Shown here: positions 13,149 to 20,770 of the stretch, piece after piece
Position numbering within the stretch: position 1 is the stretch's first letter
How the letters are laid out: the number at the start of each line of letters is the position of its first letter
From: Selenomonadaceae bacterium
GTDB taxonomy: Bacteria > Bacillota > Negativicutes > Selenomonadales > Selenomonadaceae
Direction of reading: 5' to 3'
DNA: 23,302 nt
NCBI GenBank assembly: GCA_016280345.1
Contig: JAEEGN010000199.1
Coordinates: forward strand, 1-23,302
Notes under the pieces: generated by a model
Database searches by the model: none
What the model was told of the DNA's origin: nothing
Seen by the model: only the letters and a program-made list of their open reading frames with translations
Program-made: the position numbers and the translations under genes

Positions 13149-14375
13149 TCAGCCTTTTCTGATTCTGGCCACGGCTTTCTCGGTGTCCTCGCGGCCGCCG
13201 AAGGCGGTGAGGCGGAAGTAGCCTTCGCCGCAGGGGCCGAAACCGGAGCCGGGGGTGCCGACGACGTTCTTCTCCTGGAGTAGATAGTCGAAGAATTCCC
13301 AGGAGGTCATGTCCTCCGGCGTCCTGAGCCAGATGTAGGGGGCGTTGACGCCACCGTAGACCGTGTAGCCGGCGGCGGCGAGGCCCTCGCGGATGATGCG
13401 GGCGTTTTCCATGTAGTAGGCGATGTTTTCCCGAACCTGTTCCTGGCCTTCGTCGGTGTAAATGGCGGCGGCGCCCCGCTGGACGATGTAGGCGGTGCCG
13501 TTGAACTTCGTCGAGTGGCGGCGGTTCCAGAGGGCGTTCAGCGGGTGACGGGAGCCGTCCTTCGCTTTCGCCGTCACCGTCTTGGGGACGACGGTGTAGC
13601 CGCAGCGGGTGCCGGTGAAGCCGGCCGTCTTGGAGAAGGAGCGGAATTCGATGGCGACCTCGCGGGCCCCCTCGATCTCGTAGATGGAGTGCGGGACGTC
13701 GGGCTCGGTGATATAGGCGGCGTAAGCGGCGTCAAAGAGAATCACGGCGTCGTTCTCCCGGGCGTAAGCCACCCATTTCGCCAGCTCCGCCCGGGACAGG
13801 GTGGTGCCGGTAGGGTTGTTGGGGCAGCAGAGGTAGATCATGTCGGCCCGCGTTTCGGGCAGCGCCGGGGCGAAGCCGTTCTCCGCCGTGGAGGGGAGAT
13901 AGACGACGCCGGCGAAGCGTCCGTCCGGCCCGAGAGCGCCGGTCCGGCCCGCCATGACGTTGGTGTCGAGGTAGACGGGATAGACGGGGTCGGTGATGGC
14001 GACTACGTTATCGACGGCGAAGATTTCCTGGATGTTGCCGCAGTCGCTCTTGGAGCCGTCGCTGACGAAGACCTCGTCGGCCTCCACCGTGAGACCGCAT
14101 TTCTTGTAGTTGTGATTGATGATGGCGTTGATGAGGAAGTCGTAGCCCTGCTCGGGACCGTAGCCGCGGAAGGTCTCCCGGTGTCCCAGTTCCGCCGCCG
14201 CCTGCCGCATGGCTTCGACGGAGGCCGCGGGCAGCGGCAGGGTCACGTCGCCGATGCCGAGACGGATGACGTCCGCCGCCGGGTGCGTGTTCCGATAGGC
14301 CACCACGCGCCGCGCCACCTCGGCGAAAAGGTAGTTCCCCGGCAGCTTGAAATAATTCTCATTGATATACGCCAT
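13149..14375 (-). CDS. dapL: LL-diaminopimelate aminotransferase
   Basis: A 408-residue class I/II PLP aminotransferase that converts tetrahydrodipicolinate to LL-diaminopimelate in one step, bypassing the DapD/DapC/DapE route, for lysine and peptidoglycan synthesis. The N-terminal NENYFKLPGNYLFAEVARRV stretch is characteristic of DapL. The PLP lysine is Lys249 in SFSKTAGFTGTRCGY; Asn187 in CCPNNPTG, Asp215 and Tyr218 in LFDAAYAAY complete the cofactor site. The start at 14375 is chosen for agreement with the family N-terminus and the GTGGAG site just upstream; an in-frame ATG 11 codons earlier would add an unconserved segment. It is a single-gene unit divergent from yacL. Confidence 0.95.
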   Translation of the reverse strand: MAYINENYFKLPGNYLFAEVARRVVAYRNTHPAADVIRLGIGDVTLPLPAASVEAMRQAAAELGHRETFRGYGPEQGYDFLINAIINHNYKKCGLTVEADEVFVSDGSKSDCGNIQEIFAVDNVVAITDPVYPVYLDTNVMAGRTGALGPDGRFAGVVYLPSTAENGFAPALPETRADMIYLCCPNNPTGTTLSRAELAKWVAYARENDAVILFDAAYAAYITEPDVPHSIYEIEGAREVAIEFRSFSKTAGFTGTRCGYTVVPKTVTAKAKDGSRHPLNALWNRRHSTKFNGTAYIVQRGAAAIYTDEGQEQVRENIAYYMENARIIREGLAAAGYTVYGGVNAPYIWLRTPEDMTSWEFFDYLLQEKNVVGTPGSGFGPCGEGYFRLTAFGGREDTEKAVARIRKG

Positions 14376-14412
14376 GCGCTCCACTCTCCAATATGATGAT
14401 TTAGACATGGGA

Positions 14413-14421
14413 ATTATATCA
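14413..14421 (-). promoter_or_regulatory. Extended -10 promoter of dapL
   Basis: TGA-TATAAT on the minus strand (14421-14413) lies about 38 bases before the dapL ATG. A TTGACA occurs at 14431-14426, too close to act as its -35. A T-rich stretch lies further upstream and may help binding. Confidence 0.5.
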
Positions 14422-14472
14422 TCACTGTCAAAAAAAGAAAAGCCGCCGGCTTATTTTTCCGCCGCATATTCC

Positions 14473-14501
14473 TTGTATTGTGCGGATTTATGGTTTATAA
14501 T
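14473..14501 (+). promoter_or_regulatory. Promoter of the yacL-ispD-ispF operon
   Basis: TTGTAT (14473-14478), a 17-bp spacer and perfect TATAAT (14496-14501). The leader would be about 130 bases, ending in an excellent AAAGGAGGTGA ribosome site six bases before the yacL ATG. Confidence 0.7.
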
Positions 14502-14639
14502 ATTCACGGAAAGACGCGACCTCTTTTTCAAAGATGAAGAAACTGCCGGACGTTTTCAAAAAACGACTCCCAGGCGGTTTTTTCCGTGTCTTCTGATTCC
14601 GGTGGGAAGAATCATTCTCGTGAAAGGAGGTGAGAAAAA

Positions 14640-15806
14640 ATGCTTGACCGGGTTCTTCGTTTCTTCATTTCCGCATTCATGGCGCTGGCCGGCGCGACGC
14701 TGATGCACCTGGCAAGCCCGATGCTGACGCAGTTCATCGGCACGGAAATCCTGAAGATGGACATGGGGATTTTCCGCATGACGCTGATGAACCTCGTCTG
14801 TATCTTGGTGGGCACAGCCTTGGGATTGGCGGTCGGACGCCTTACGGCGCCGTTTTTCATCGCTGCTTTGAAGCGGTTTTCGGCCTGGGTGGAAGGGCAG
14901 CTCAACAAGATGCCGATCCACGACGTCATCGCCGGAGCCGTCGGGCTCGCGATCGGACTCATACTGGCCGCTCTTTTGGGCGCGGCTTTTTCCGGTATCC
15001 CTATTGTTGGCAATTATATTCCCGTGGTATTCAGCATCGTCTTTGGCTATCTGGGTATCCGCATCACGATGACGAAGCGAGAGGACATCGCGGGCCTGTT
15101 TGACTTCGTGCCGCGGCTTCTGCGCGATCTCGCCCGGGCACGGGAGCCCAAGGATGAGCCGCAGCCCCTGCCCGCAGCGGAGACGGCGGTGCCGGCGCCG
15201 GTGACCGACAAGCGATACAAGCTCCTCGATACCAGCGTCATCATCGACGGCCGCATCGCCGATATCATCGACTCCGGCTTCGTTGAAGGGACGCTTTTGA
15301 TTCCGGTGTTCGTGCTGGAGGAGCTCCAGCATATCGCCGATTCCTCCGATCTCCTGAAGCGCACCCGGGGGCGCCGGGGTCTCGACATCCTGCAGAAGAT
15401 CCGCTCGGCTTCGAGAGTTGAGGTGGAGATCAGCAGCCAGGATTTCGACGACGTTTCCGAGGTGGACTCGAAACTGGTGCGTCTGGGGCAGCTCGTCGGC
15501 GGCAAGATCATCACCAATGATTTCAATCTCAACAAGGTTTCCGAGCTCCGGGGCGTTCCGGTGCTCAACATCAACGAGCTGGCCAACGCGGTGAAGCCGG
15601 TGGTGATTCCCGGCGAATCCATGCGGGTTACCGTGGTAAAGGACGGCAAGGAGCAGGGACAGGGGGTCGCCTACCTCGACGACGGTACGATGATCGTCAT
15701 TGAGAACGGCCACCGCTACCTGAACGCCACCATCGACGTCGAGGTGACGTCGGCGCTCCAGACGGCGGCGGGGCGGATGATTTTCGCCAAACCGCGCAAG
15801 GGCTGA
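14640..15806 (+). CDS. yacL: Membrane-anchored PIN-TRAM protein (YacL family)
   Basis: A 388-residue protein. About four membrane segments (roughly 7-27, 48-68, 95-115 and 122-142) precede a cytoplasmic PIN domain (about 193-312) with Asp197 in LLDTSVIIDGR, Glu228 in VLEELQ, Asp276 and Asp294 in ITNDFNLN as metal-site residues. A C-terminal TRAM domain (about 320-385) is a small beta-barrel that binds RNA. YacL is conserved in Firmicutes next to ispD-ispF, as here; its exact role is not settled, but the fold implies a membrane-bound ribonuclease. It is the first gene of an operon with ispD, ispF and a membrane protein. Confidence 0.9.
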   Translation: MLDRVLRFFISAFMALAGATLMHLASPMLTQFIGTEILKMDMGIFRMTLMNLVCILVGTALGLAVGRLTAPFFIAALKRFSAWVEGQLNKMPIHDVIAGAVGLAIGLILAALLGAAFSGIPIVGNYIPVVFSIVFGYLGIRITMTKREDIAGLFDFVPRLLRDLARAREPKDEPQPLPAAETAVPAPVTDKRYKLLDTSVIIDGRIADIIDSGFVEGTLLIPVFVLEELQHIADSSDLLKRTRGRRGLDILQKIRSASRVEVEISSQDFDDVSEVDSKLVRLGQLVGGKIITNDFNLNKVSELRGVPVLNINELANAVKPVVIPGESMRVTVVKDGKEQGQGVAYLDDGTMIVIENGHRYLNATIDVEVTSALQTAAGRMIFAKPRKG

Positions 15807-15834
15807 CGTCACCCGCACTTTGACTGACATGCCA

Positions 15835-15888
15835 TCGGCGTGGGGAAACGGCGCCGCCAAAAACGCTGCCGCCGTTTCCCTATGCCGA
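15835..15888 (+). other. Long hairpin in the yacL-ispD gap
   Basis: Bases 15835-15853 pair with 15870-15888 over 19 positions, 17 Watson-Crick and two G-U in the plus-strand RNA, around a 16-nt loop. It lies 27 bases before the ispD start. Only a short CTTTT follows at 15893, so it is a weak terminator at best; it may act as an mRNA processing, stabilising or attenuating element. Confidence 0.6.
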
Positions 15889-15914
15889 AGGGCTTTTGCT
15901 GGAAGGAGACAGCT

Positions 15915-16697
15915 ATGGTTTCCGTGATCTTTCCCGCGGCCGGGCAAGCCAAGCGGCTGAAGGCCGGCGTCAGCGTCAACAAGGCGCTCCTGACGCTGGC
16001 CGGAAAGCCGATGCTGGTCTGGACGCTGTTGAAGTTCTCGTCCCTCGACGAGGTCGGCGAGCTCATCGCCGTCGTGCCGGAAGACGAGGTGGAATTCGTG
16101 GAGCGTTTGCTCGCCAGGGTGCCGAAGCTGAAGCCGGTAAAGGTCGTGGCCGGCGGCGCCGAGCGGCAGTTTTCCGTGGCCAACGGTCTGAAGGCCGTAT
16201 CGACGGAGGCGGAACTCGTCCTCGTCCACGACGCGGCCCGGCCGCTGGTGGCGACGGCCACCATCGGGCGCGTCATCGCCGGGGCGCGGGTGACCGGGGC
16301 GGCCATCCCCGGCGTGCCGGAGAAGAACACCATCAAGGTCGTGAATTCGGACGGCATGGTCGAGTCCACGCCGGACCGGGCTAAGTTATGGGAAATCCAG
16401 ACGCCCCAGGGGTTTCACCGCCGGGTGCTGATGGAAGCCTACCTTGCGGCCATGCGGGACGGTTTCGTCGGCACCGACGACGCCAGCCTCGTGGAGCGGA
16501 TCGGCCATCCGGTGCAGGTGGTGGACGGCGACAACTGGAATTTCAAGGTCACGACGCCGGAGGACCTGGCAGCGGCGGAGTCGTTCCTGAAGAACGATCT
16601 GGCCGTGCGGGCGAAGGAAGGCGTCAGCGCCGCCGCCGATCTGGTGGCGGACAAGGTCGGAGAGATGAAACGCCAATTGGAGGAATTGCGCAAATGA
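15915..16697 (+). CDS. ispD: 2-C-methyl-D-erythritol 4-phosphate cytidylyltransferase
   Basis: A 260-residue enzyme that joins CTP and methylerythritol 4-phosphate in the MEP isoprenoid pathway. The N-terminal nucleotide-binding loop is FPAAGQAKRLKAG (6-18) with Arg14, and Lys23 in VNKALL; VHDAARPLV (104-112) supplies the catalytic Asp106; Lys211 is in NFKVTTPEDL. The family usually ends near residue 230; here about 33 extra residues (227-260), charged and Ala/Glu/Lys-rich, form a likely helix or coiled coil. The start at 15915 follows GGAAGGAG by six bases and begins directly with the fold. Its stop overlaps the ispF start (ATGA), so the two are translationally coupled. Confidence 0.95.
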   Translation: MVSVIFPAAGQAKRLKAGVSVNKALLTLAGKPMLVWTLLKFSSLDEVGELIAVVPEDEVEFVERLLARVPKLKPVKVVAGGAERQFSVANGLKAVSTEAELVLVHDAARPLVATATIGRVIAGARVTGAAIPGVPEKNTIKVVNSDGMVESTPDRAKLWEIQTPQGFHRRVLMEAYLAAMRDGFVGTDDASLVERIGHPVQVVDGDNWNFKVTTPEDLAAAESFLKNDLAVRAKEGVSAAADLVADKVGEMKRQLEELRK

Positions 16698-17185
16698 CAG
16701 GAAACGGCGCTTCGACGCGCTTCGGCATGGGCTATGACGTGCACCGCCTGGTGGCGGGGCGCCGCCTGATCCTCGGCGGCGTCGACGTTCCCCATGAGAA
16801 AGGGCTGTTGGGCCATTCGGACGCCGACGTGCTGCTTCACGCCGTCATGGACGCCCTGCTGGGCGCGGCGGCGCTAGGTGACATCGGCCGCCATTTCCCC
16901 GACACCGATCCGCAGTGGGAGGGGGCCGACAGCCGGAAGCTTCTGGCGCACGTCGCCGGTTTGCTGCGGGCGGAGGGTTACGCCGTCGGCAACGTGGACG
17001 CGGTCATCGTGGCTCAGGCGCCGAAGCTGGCGCCCTATATCGGGGCGATGCGGGACAACATCGCCGAAACCCTCGGCGTCGCGCCCGGACAGGTCAACGT
17101 CAAGGCGACCACCGAGGAACGCCTGGGCTTCACCGGCAGCGGCGAAGGCATGTCCGCCTATGCGGTCTGCGGCATCGTGAAATGA
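16694..17185 (+). CDS. ispF: 2-C-methyl-D-erythritol 2,4-cyclodiphosphate synthase
   Basis: A 163-residue trimeric zinc enzyme that cyclises the CDP-ME 2-phosphate product, two steps after IspD in the MEP pathway. Zinc ligands Asp15 and His17 (GYDVHRL) and His49 (LLHAVMDALLGA) are present, with GHSDADV (40-46), DIGRHFPDTD (63-72) and ATTEERLGFTGSGEG in the C-terminal third. Length is normal. It overlaps ispD by four bases; ispE is not in the window. Confidence 0.95.
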   Translation: MTGNGASTRFGMGYDVHRLVAGRRLILGGVDVPHEKGLLGHSDADVLLHAVMDALLGAAALGDIGRHFPDTDPQWEGADSRKLLAHVAGLLRAEGYAVGNVDAVIVAQAPKLAPYIGAMRDNIAETLGVAPGQVNVKATTEERLGFTGSGEGMSAYAVCGIVK

Positions 17186-17266
17186 AGCGGCGGCGCCGGC
17201 GCGGCTCACAGCGCGCCAATCGGGCGCCTTGATTTGCCGGCAGCATGGAAAAAGGAGGGGACCCCT

Positions 17267-18241
17267 ATGGCAAAGAAAATCGCAGCAATCGTCCTGCTGC
17301 TGATCATCATCCTCGGCGGCTTCGGCGTCTGGCATTTCGGCTATCGCACGAAGACGCCCATGTACTCCCTGGGACTTATCCAGAAGGCGGTCGAGAATCA
17401 CGACACGATTACCTTCCGCCAGCACGTTGACCTCGACAGCATCCTGTCGCGCAGCGTGGACGACATCATCGCCTTCGCCGGCAAGGATCCGACGGCACCG
17501 GAGCTCGAGTCGGAACTGGGGCAGAGCATCTTCGCCGCCCTCAAGCCGGCCATCGTCAACGGACTGAAGATGAGCATCCTGGAATCGGTGGAGAAGGGCA
17601 AGAACCCAACCGCCGACGGCAAGAGCGGGACCCAGGCCGCCGATCCCGGCGAGATCGCCCGGCGGGCCGGCCTCAGGGACGTCACCTTCCGCGGGATCAC
17701 CGCGACCCGGGAGCAGGGCGACGAGGCACTGGCCGGCGTCAGGATCAGCGAGCCGGACATCGGCGACTACGTGCTGAACCTCCGGATGAAGCGCCTGGAG
17801 GACAAGACCTGGAAGATTACGGAGATCATGAACCTCAAGGACTACCTGATCGACCTCGACAAGGCCCGGAAGGAAGCCCAGCGGCAGTACCTGGCGAATA
17901 CCCTGCCCATCATCGGGAAGTTCGACGAGGAATTCAACGCCATCGCCACCGCTTCCCCGGTCGCCTCGGTGGAGAACATCACCCGGCGCATCGAGAACCG
18001 CAGAGCGCTGGCGGCGGAGCTCCAGAAGGTCGCCGTCCCGCCGGCGGCCCGGGAAATCGCGTCCCTGCGCGAGGAACTGCTGAACGCCACCATCGACTAT
18101 CTGTCCGACATTCGCCAGAACTTCAGCGGCGACAATTCCCTCAAGGTCATGCAGCGGGCCCGGGAAGCCCGTACCCGCGCCACCGCGCTGGAAAACGATC
18201 TCCAGCGCCTCGAGGAGACCATCCGCCCGAAGGAACCCTGA
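17267..18241 (+). CDS. Membrane-anchored protein of unknown function (DUF2939-like)
   Basis: A 324-residue protein with one N-terminal membrane anchor (IAAIVLLLIIILGGFGVW, about 5-22) and a large extracytoplasmic part. The segment just after the anchor (MYSLGLIQKAVENHDTITF, then HVDLDSIL) resembles the DUF2939 pattern of a short helix followed by a paired block. A middle beta-rich part (about 140-205) contains GDYVLNLRMKRLEDKTWKI, like a small ligand-binding or NTF2-type fold. The C-terminal 110 residues are charged helices with coiled-coil tendency. The start at 17267 is set by AAAGGAGGGG upstream. It is last in the yacL-ispD-ispF operon, 81 bases after ispF, and a terminator follows. Function cannot be given. 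Confidence 0.75.
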   Translation: MAKKIAAIVLLLIIILGGFGVWHFGYRTKTPMYSLGLIQKAVENHDTITFRQHVDLDSILSRSVDDIIAFAGKDPTAPELESELGQSIFAALKPAIVNGLKMSILESVEKGKNPTADGKSGTQAADPGEIARRAGLRDVTFRGITATREQGDEALAGVRISEPDIGDYVLNLRMKRLEDKTWKITEIMNLKDYLIDLDKARKEAQRQYLANTLPIIGKFDEEFNAIATASPVASVENITRRIENRRALAAELQKVAVPPAAREIASLREELLNATIDYLSDIRQNFSGDNSLKVMQRAREARTRATALENDLQRLEETIRPKEP

Positions 18242-18266
18242 CGCGGCCATCAAGACAACGTGCCTG

Positions 18267-18293
18267 CGCCCCCGTCTTTTCCGGGGGCGTTTT
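18267..18293 (+). terminator. Terminator of the yacL-ispD-ispF operon
   Basis: CGCCCCCG (18267-18274) pairs with CGGGGGCG (18282-18289) around a 7-nt loop, followed by TTTT. It separates the operon from groES-groEL. Confidence 0.85.
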
Positions 18294-18358
18294 CCATTGC
18301 CGGAAAACGCCTTGAACAACGCGAAAAAGAAAAAATGTCAAAAAATCAAAAAAACCTC

Positions 18359-18387
18359 TTGATTTTTTCCCGGAAAGCGATTATTAT
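18359..18387 (+). promoter_or_regulatory. Promoter of groES-groEL
   Basis: TTGATT (18359-18364), a 17-bp spacer and TATTAT (18382-18387), a sigma-A type promoter. The predicted transcription start is next to the CIRCE element. An A-rich run (18321-18355) precedes the -35. Confidence 0.8.
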
Positions 18388-18399
18388 ATGGACTGTGAG

Positions 18400-18426
18400 T
18401 TAGCACTCGTCGCCTGGGAGTGCTAA
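18400..18426. promoter_or_regulatory. CIRCE operator (HrcA binding site)
   Basis: TTAGCACTC, 9 bases, GAGTGCTAA is an exact match to the CIRCE consensus. HrcA bound here represses groES-groEL until heat or misfolding stress draws GroEL away from HrcA. It overlaps the start of the transcript. Confidence 0.97.
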
Positions 18427-18461
18427 CAAAGAAGATCTCAATGTGTAGGAGGAAGATAAAA

Positions 18462-18743
18462 ATGATTAAGCCTTTGGGTGAAAGGGTTGTAGTGAAGGTT
18501 TCCGAGCAGGACATGAAGACGGCCAGCGGCATCGTGCTGCCGGATACGGCCAAGGAGAAGCCGCAGGAGGGCAAGGTCATCGCCGTCGGCGAGGGCAAGA
18601 TGCTGGAGAGCGGCAAGCTGGCTCCGATGGTGGTCAAGAAGGGCGACAAGGTCCTCTTCGCCAAGTATTCGGGCAACGAGGTCAAGGTGGACGGAGAGGA
18701 TTACCTGATCATCCGCCAGAGCGACATTCTCGCGATCATCTGA
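18462..18743 (+). CDS. groES: Co-chaperonin GroES
   Basis: A 93-residue GroES, the lid of the GroEL folding chamber. It begins IKPLGERVVVKV, with the mobile-loop region around 17-32 (KTASGIVLPDTAKEK) and the family end DYLIIRQSDILAII. The start at 18462 follows AGGAGGAAG. First gene of the CIRCE-controlled operon. Confidence 0.97.
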   Translation: MIKPLGERVVVKVSEQDMKTASGIVLPDTAKEKPQEGKVIAVGEGKMLESGKLAPMVVKKGDKVLFAKYSGNEVKVDGEDYLIIRQSDILAII

Positions 18744-18825
18744 ATCTGACGACGGACGCCGGGCCCGCTTCGGGCAGGCGAAATCATAACCGAGAAAAAC
18801 AAGCTGAAAATGGAGGTTCTTTGAT

Positions 18826-20454
18826 ATGGCAAAGCAGATCTTATTTGGTGAGGAAGCCCGCCGCGCGCTGGAGAGAGGCGTGGACGCGCTGGCGAACGCG
18901 GTAAAGGTAACTCTCGGCCCCAAGGGCCGCAACGTGGTGCTCGACAAGAAGTTCGGCGCCCCGACCATCACCAACGACGGCGTCACCATCGCCCGCGACA
19001 TCGAGCTCGAGGACGCTTTCGAGAATATGGGCGCGCAGCTCGTGAAGGAAGTCGCCACCAAGACGAACGACGTGGCCGGTGACGGCACCACGACGGCGAC
19101 GCTGCTGGCGCAGGCCATGGTCCATGAGGGCATGCGCAACGTGGCTGCCGGCGCCAATCCGATGGTCGTCAAGAAGGGCATCGAGATGGCGGTGGAGAAG
19201 CTCGTCGAGGAAATCAAGAAAAAGGCCAAGAAGGTCAAGGGCGACGATGTGGCGCAGGTGGCGACGATCTCGTCCTCCGACGAGATGATCGGCAAGCTGA
19301 TTGCCGACGCCATGGAGAAGGTCGGCAAGGACGGCGTCATCACCTCCGAGGAGTCCAAGACGATGAAGACCGAGCTCAAGGTCGTCGAGGGCATGCAGTT
19401 CGACCGCGGCTATATCTCCCCCTACATGGTCACCGATACCGACAAGATGGAGGCCGTGCTGAAGGATCCGTACATCCTGATCACCGACCGCAAGATTTCC
19501 ACGATCTCCGACATCCTGCCGATCCTCGAGGAAGTCGTCAAGCAGGGCAAGGAACTCGTCATCATCGCCGAGGATCTCGACGGCGAGGCGCTGGCGACGC
19601 TGGTCGTCAACAAGCTCCGCGGCACCTTCAAGGCGCTGGCGGTGAAGGCGCCGGGCTTCGGCGACCGCCGCAAGGCCATGCTGGAGGATATCGCCATCCT
19701 GACCGGCGGCAGCGTCATCAGCGAGGAGATCGGCCGCAAGCTGGACAGCGTCACCATCGCTGACCTCGGCCATGCCGGACAGGTCCGCGCCTCGAAGGAC
19801 GAGACCACCATTGTGGACGGCGCCGGCAACAAGAAGGAAATCGCGGCCCGCGTCGAGCAGATCAAGAAGCAGATTGCCGAGACCACGTCCGACTTCGACA
19901 AGGAGAAGCTCCAGGAGCGCCTGGCGAAGCTGGCCGGCGGTGTTGCCGTCATCGAGATCGGCGCCGCCACCGAGGTCGAGATGAAAGAGAAGAAGCTGCG
20001 CATCGAGGACGCGCTGAACGCGACCCGCGCCGCGGTCGAGGAAGGCATCGTCGCCGGCGGCGGCACCACCTTCGTCGATATCCTGCCGTCCCTTGACAAG
20101 CTCAAGGCCGAGGGCGACGTCAAGACGGGCGTTTCCATCGTCCGCCGCGCCATCGAGGAGCCGGTCCGCCAGATTGCGAACAACGCCGGCCTCGAGGGTT
20201 CCGTGGTCGTCGAGAAGGTCAAGAAGGAAGGCGACGGCAAGGGCTTCAACGCGCTGACCGGCGAATACGTCGATATGATCGAGGCCGGCATCGTCGATCC
20301 GGCGAAGGTCGTGCGCTCCGCGCTGCAGAACGCCGCCAGCATCGCCGCCATGGTCCTGACCACCGAGACGCTGGTCGCCGACAAGCCGGAGAAGAATCCG
20401 CCGGCGATGCCGGGTGCCGGCGGAATGGGCGGCGGCATGCCGGGTATGATGTAA
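18826..20454 (+). CDS. groEL: Chaperonin GroEL
   Basis: A 542-residue 60-kDa chaperonin that folds proteins in an ATP-driven double ring. ATP-site motifs are LGPKGRNVV near residue 30 and DGTTTAT near residue 87; the Gly-rich GGGTTFV lies in the second equatorial part. The C-terminus is the usual Gly-Met tail (GGMGGGMPGMM). Length is standard. It starts 82 bases after groES with a TGGAGG ribosome site, and the operon ends in a strong terminator. The opposite strand is fully open for 548 codons, a by-product of GC-rich codon use. Confidence 0.98.
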   Translation: MAKQILFGEEARRALERGVDALANAVKVTLGPKGRNVVLDKKFGAPTITNDGVTIARDIELEDAFENMGAQLVKEVATKTNDVAGDGTTTATLLAQAMVHEGMRNVAAGANPMVVKKGIEMAVEKLVEEIKKKAKKVKGDDVAQVATISSSDEMIGKLIADAMEKVGKDGVITSEESKTMKTELKVVEGMQFDRGYISPYMVTDTDKMEAVLKDPYILITDRKISTISDILPILEEVVKQGKELVIIAEDLDGEALATLVVNKLRGTFKALAVKAPGFGDRRKAMLEDIAILTGGSVISEEIGRKLDSVTIADLGHAGQVRASKDETTIVDGAGNKKEIAARVEQIKKQIAETTSDFDKEKLQERLAKLAGGVAVIEIGAATEVEMKEKKLRIEDALNATRAAVEEGIVAGGGTTFVDILPSLDKLKAEGDVKTGVSIVRRAIEEPVRQIANNAGLEGSVVVEKVKKEGDGKGFNALTGEYVDMIEAGIVDPAKVVRSALQNAASIAAMVLTTETLVADKPEKNPPAMPGAGGMGGGMPGMM

Positions 20455-20493
20455 GACAGGGAAAGCCCCTTCCGTAAAAATCTGCAAAAAAAG

Positions 20494-20530
20494 AACCGCC
20501 GTCCGGCGTAAAACCGGGCGGCGGTTTTTT
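20494..20530 (+). terminator. Terminator of groES-groEL
   Basis: A 13-pair stem (20494-20506 with 20514-20526, one G-U) around a 7-nt loop, with a run of six T (20525-20530). Confidence 0.9.
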
Positions 20531-20665
20531 GTGCGCCGCGGGACAGGCGAAAGAGCGGCGGGCCGTGTCCGTGGAACGCGAACGAAAAGAAACGCACGTC
20601 AAAACGACGCAAACTTTTCGATATCAGGGAAAGTATCGGACCGTTGGGTATTTGCCGGGCGCACG

Positions 20666-20710
20666 AAAAAGGGCCGCCGCCTGGGGATTTGCTTTCATGC
20701 GGCGGCCCTT
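20666..20710 (-). terminator. Terminator of aroF
   Basis: AAGGGCCGCCGC (20669-20680) and GCGGCGGCCCTT (20699-20710) form a 12-bp stem with an 18-nt loop; on the minus strand a T-run follows (20670-20666). It lies about 60 bases after the aroF stop. Confidence 0.8.
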
Positions 20711-20770
20711 GCCTTTGGTATACTGTTGGTTTCGCGCCCGCCCGGAGCCGTTGGGGAGGGCGGAAGCGTA

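Noticed and set aside
14426..14431. TTGACA as the -35 of dapL
   Set aside because: It is only seven bases from TATAAT, and no -10 lies 16-18 bases downstream; the extended -10 is the better explanation.
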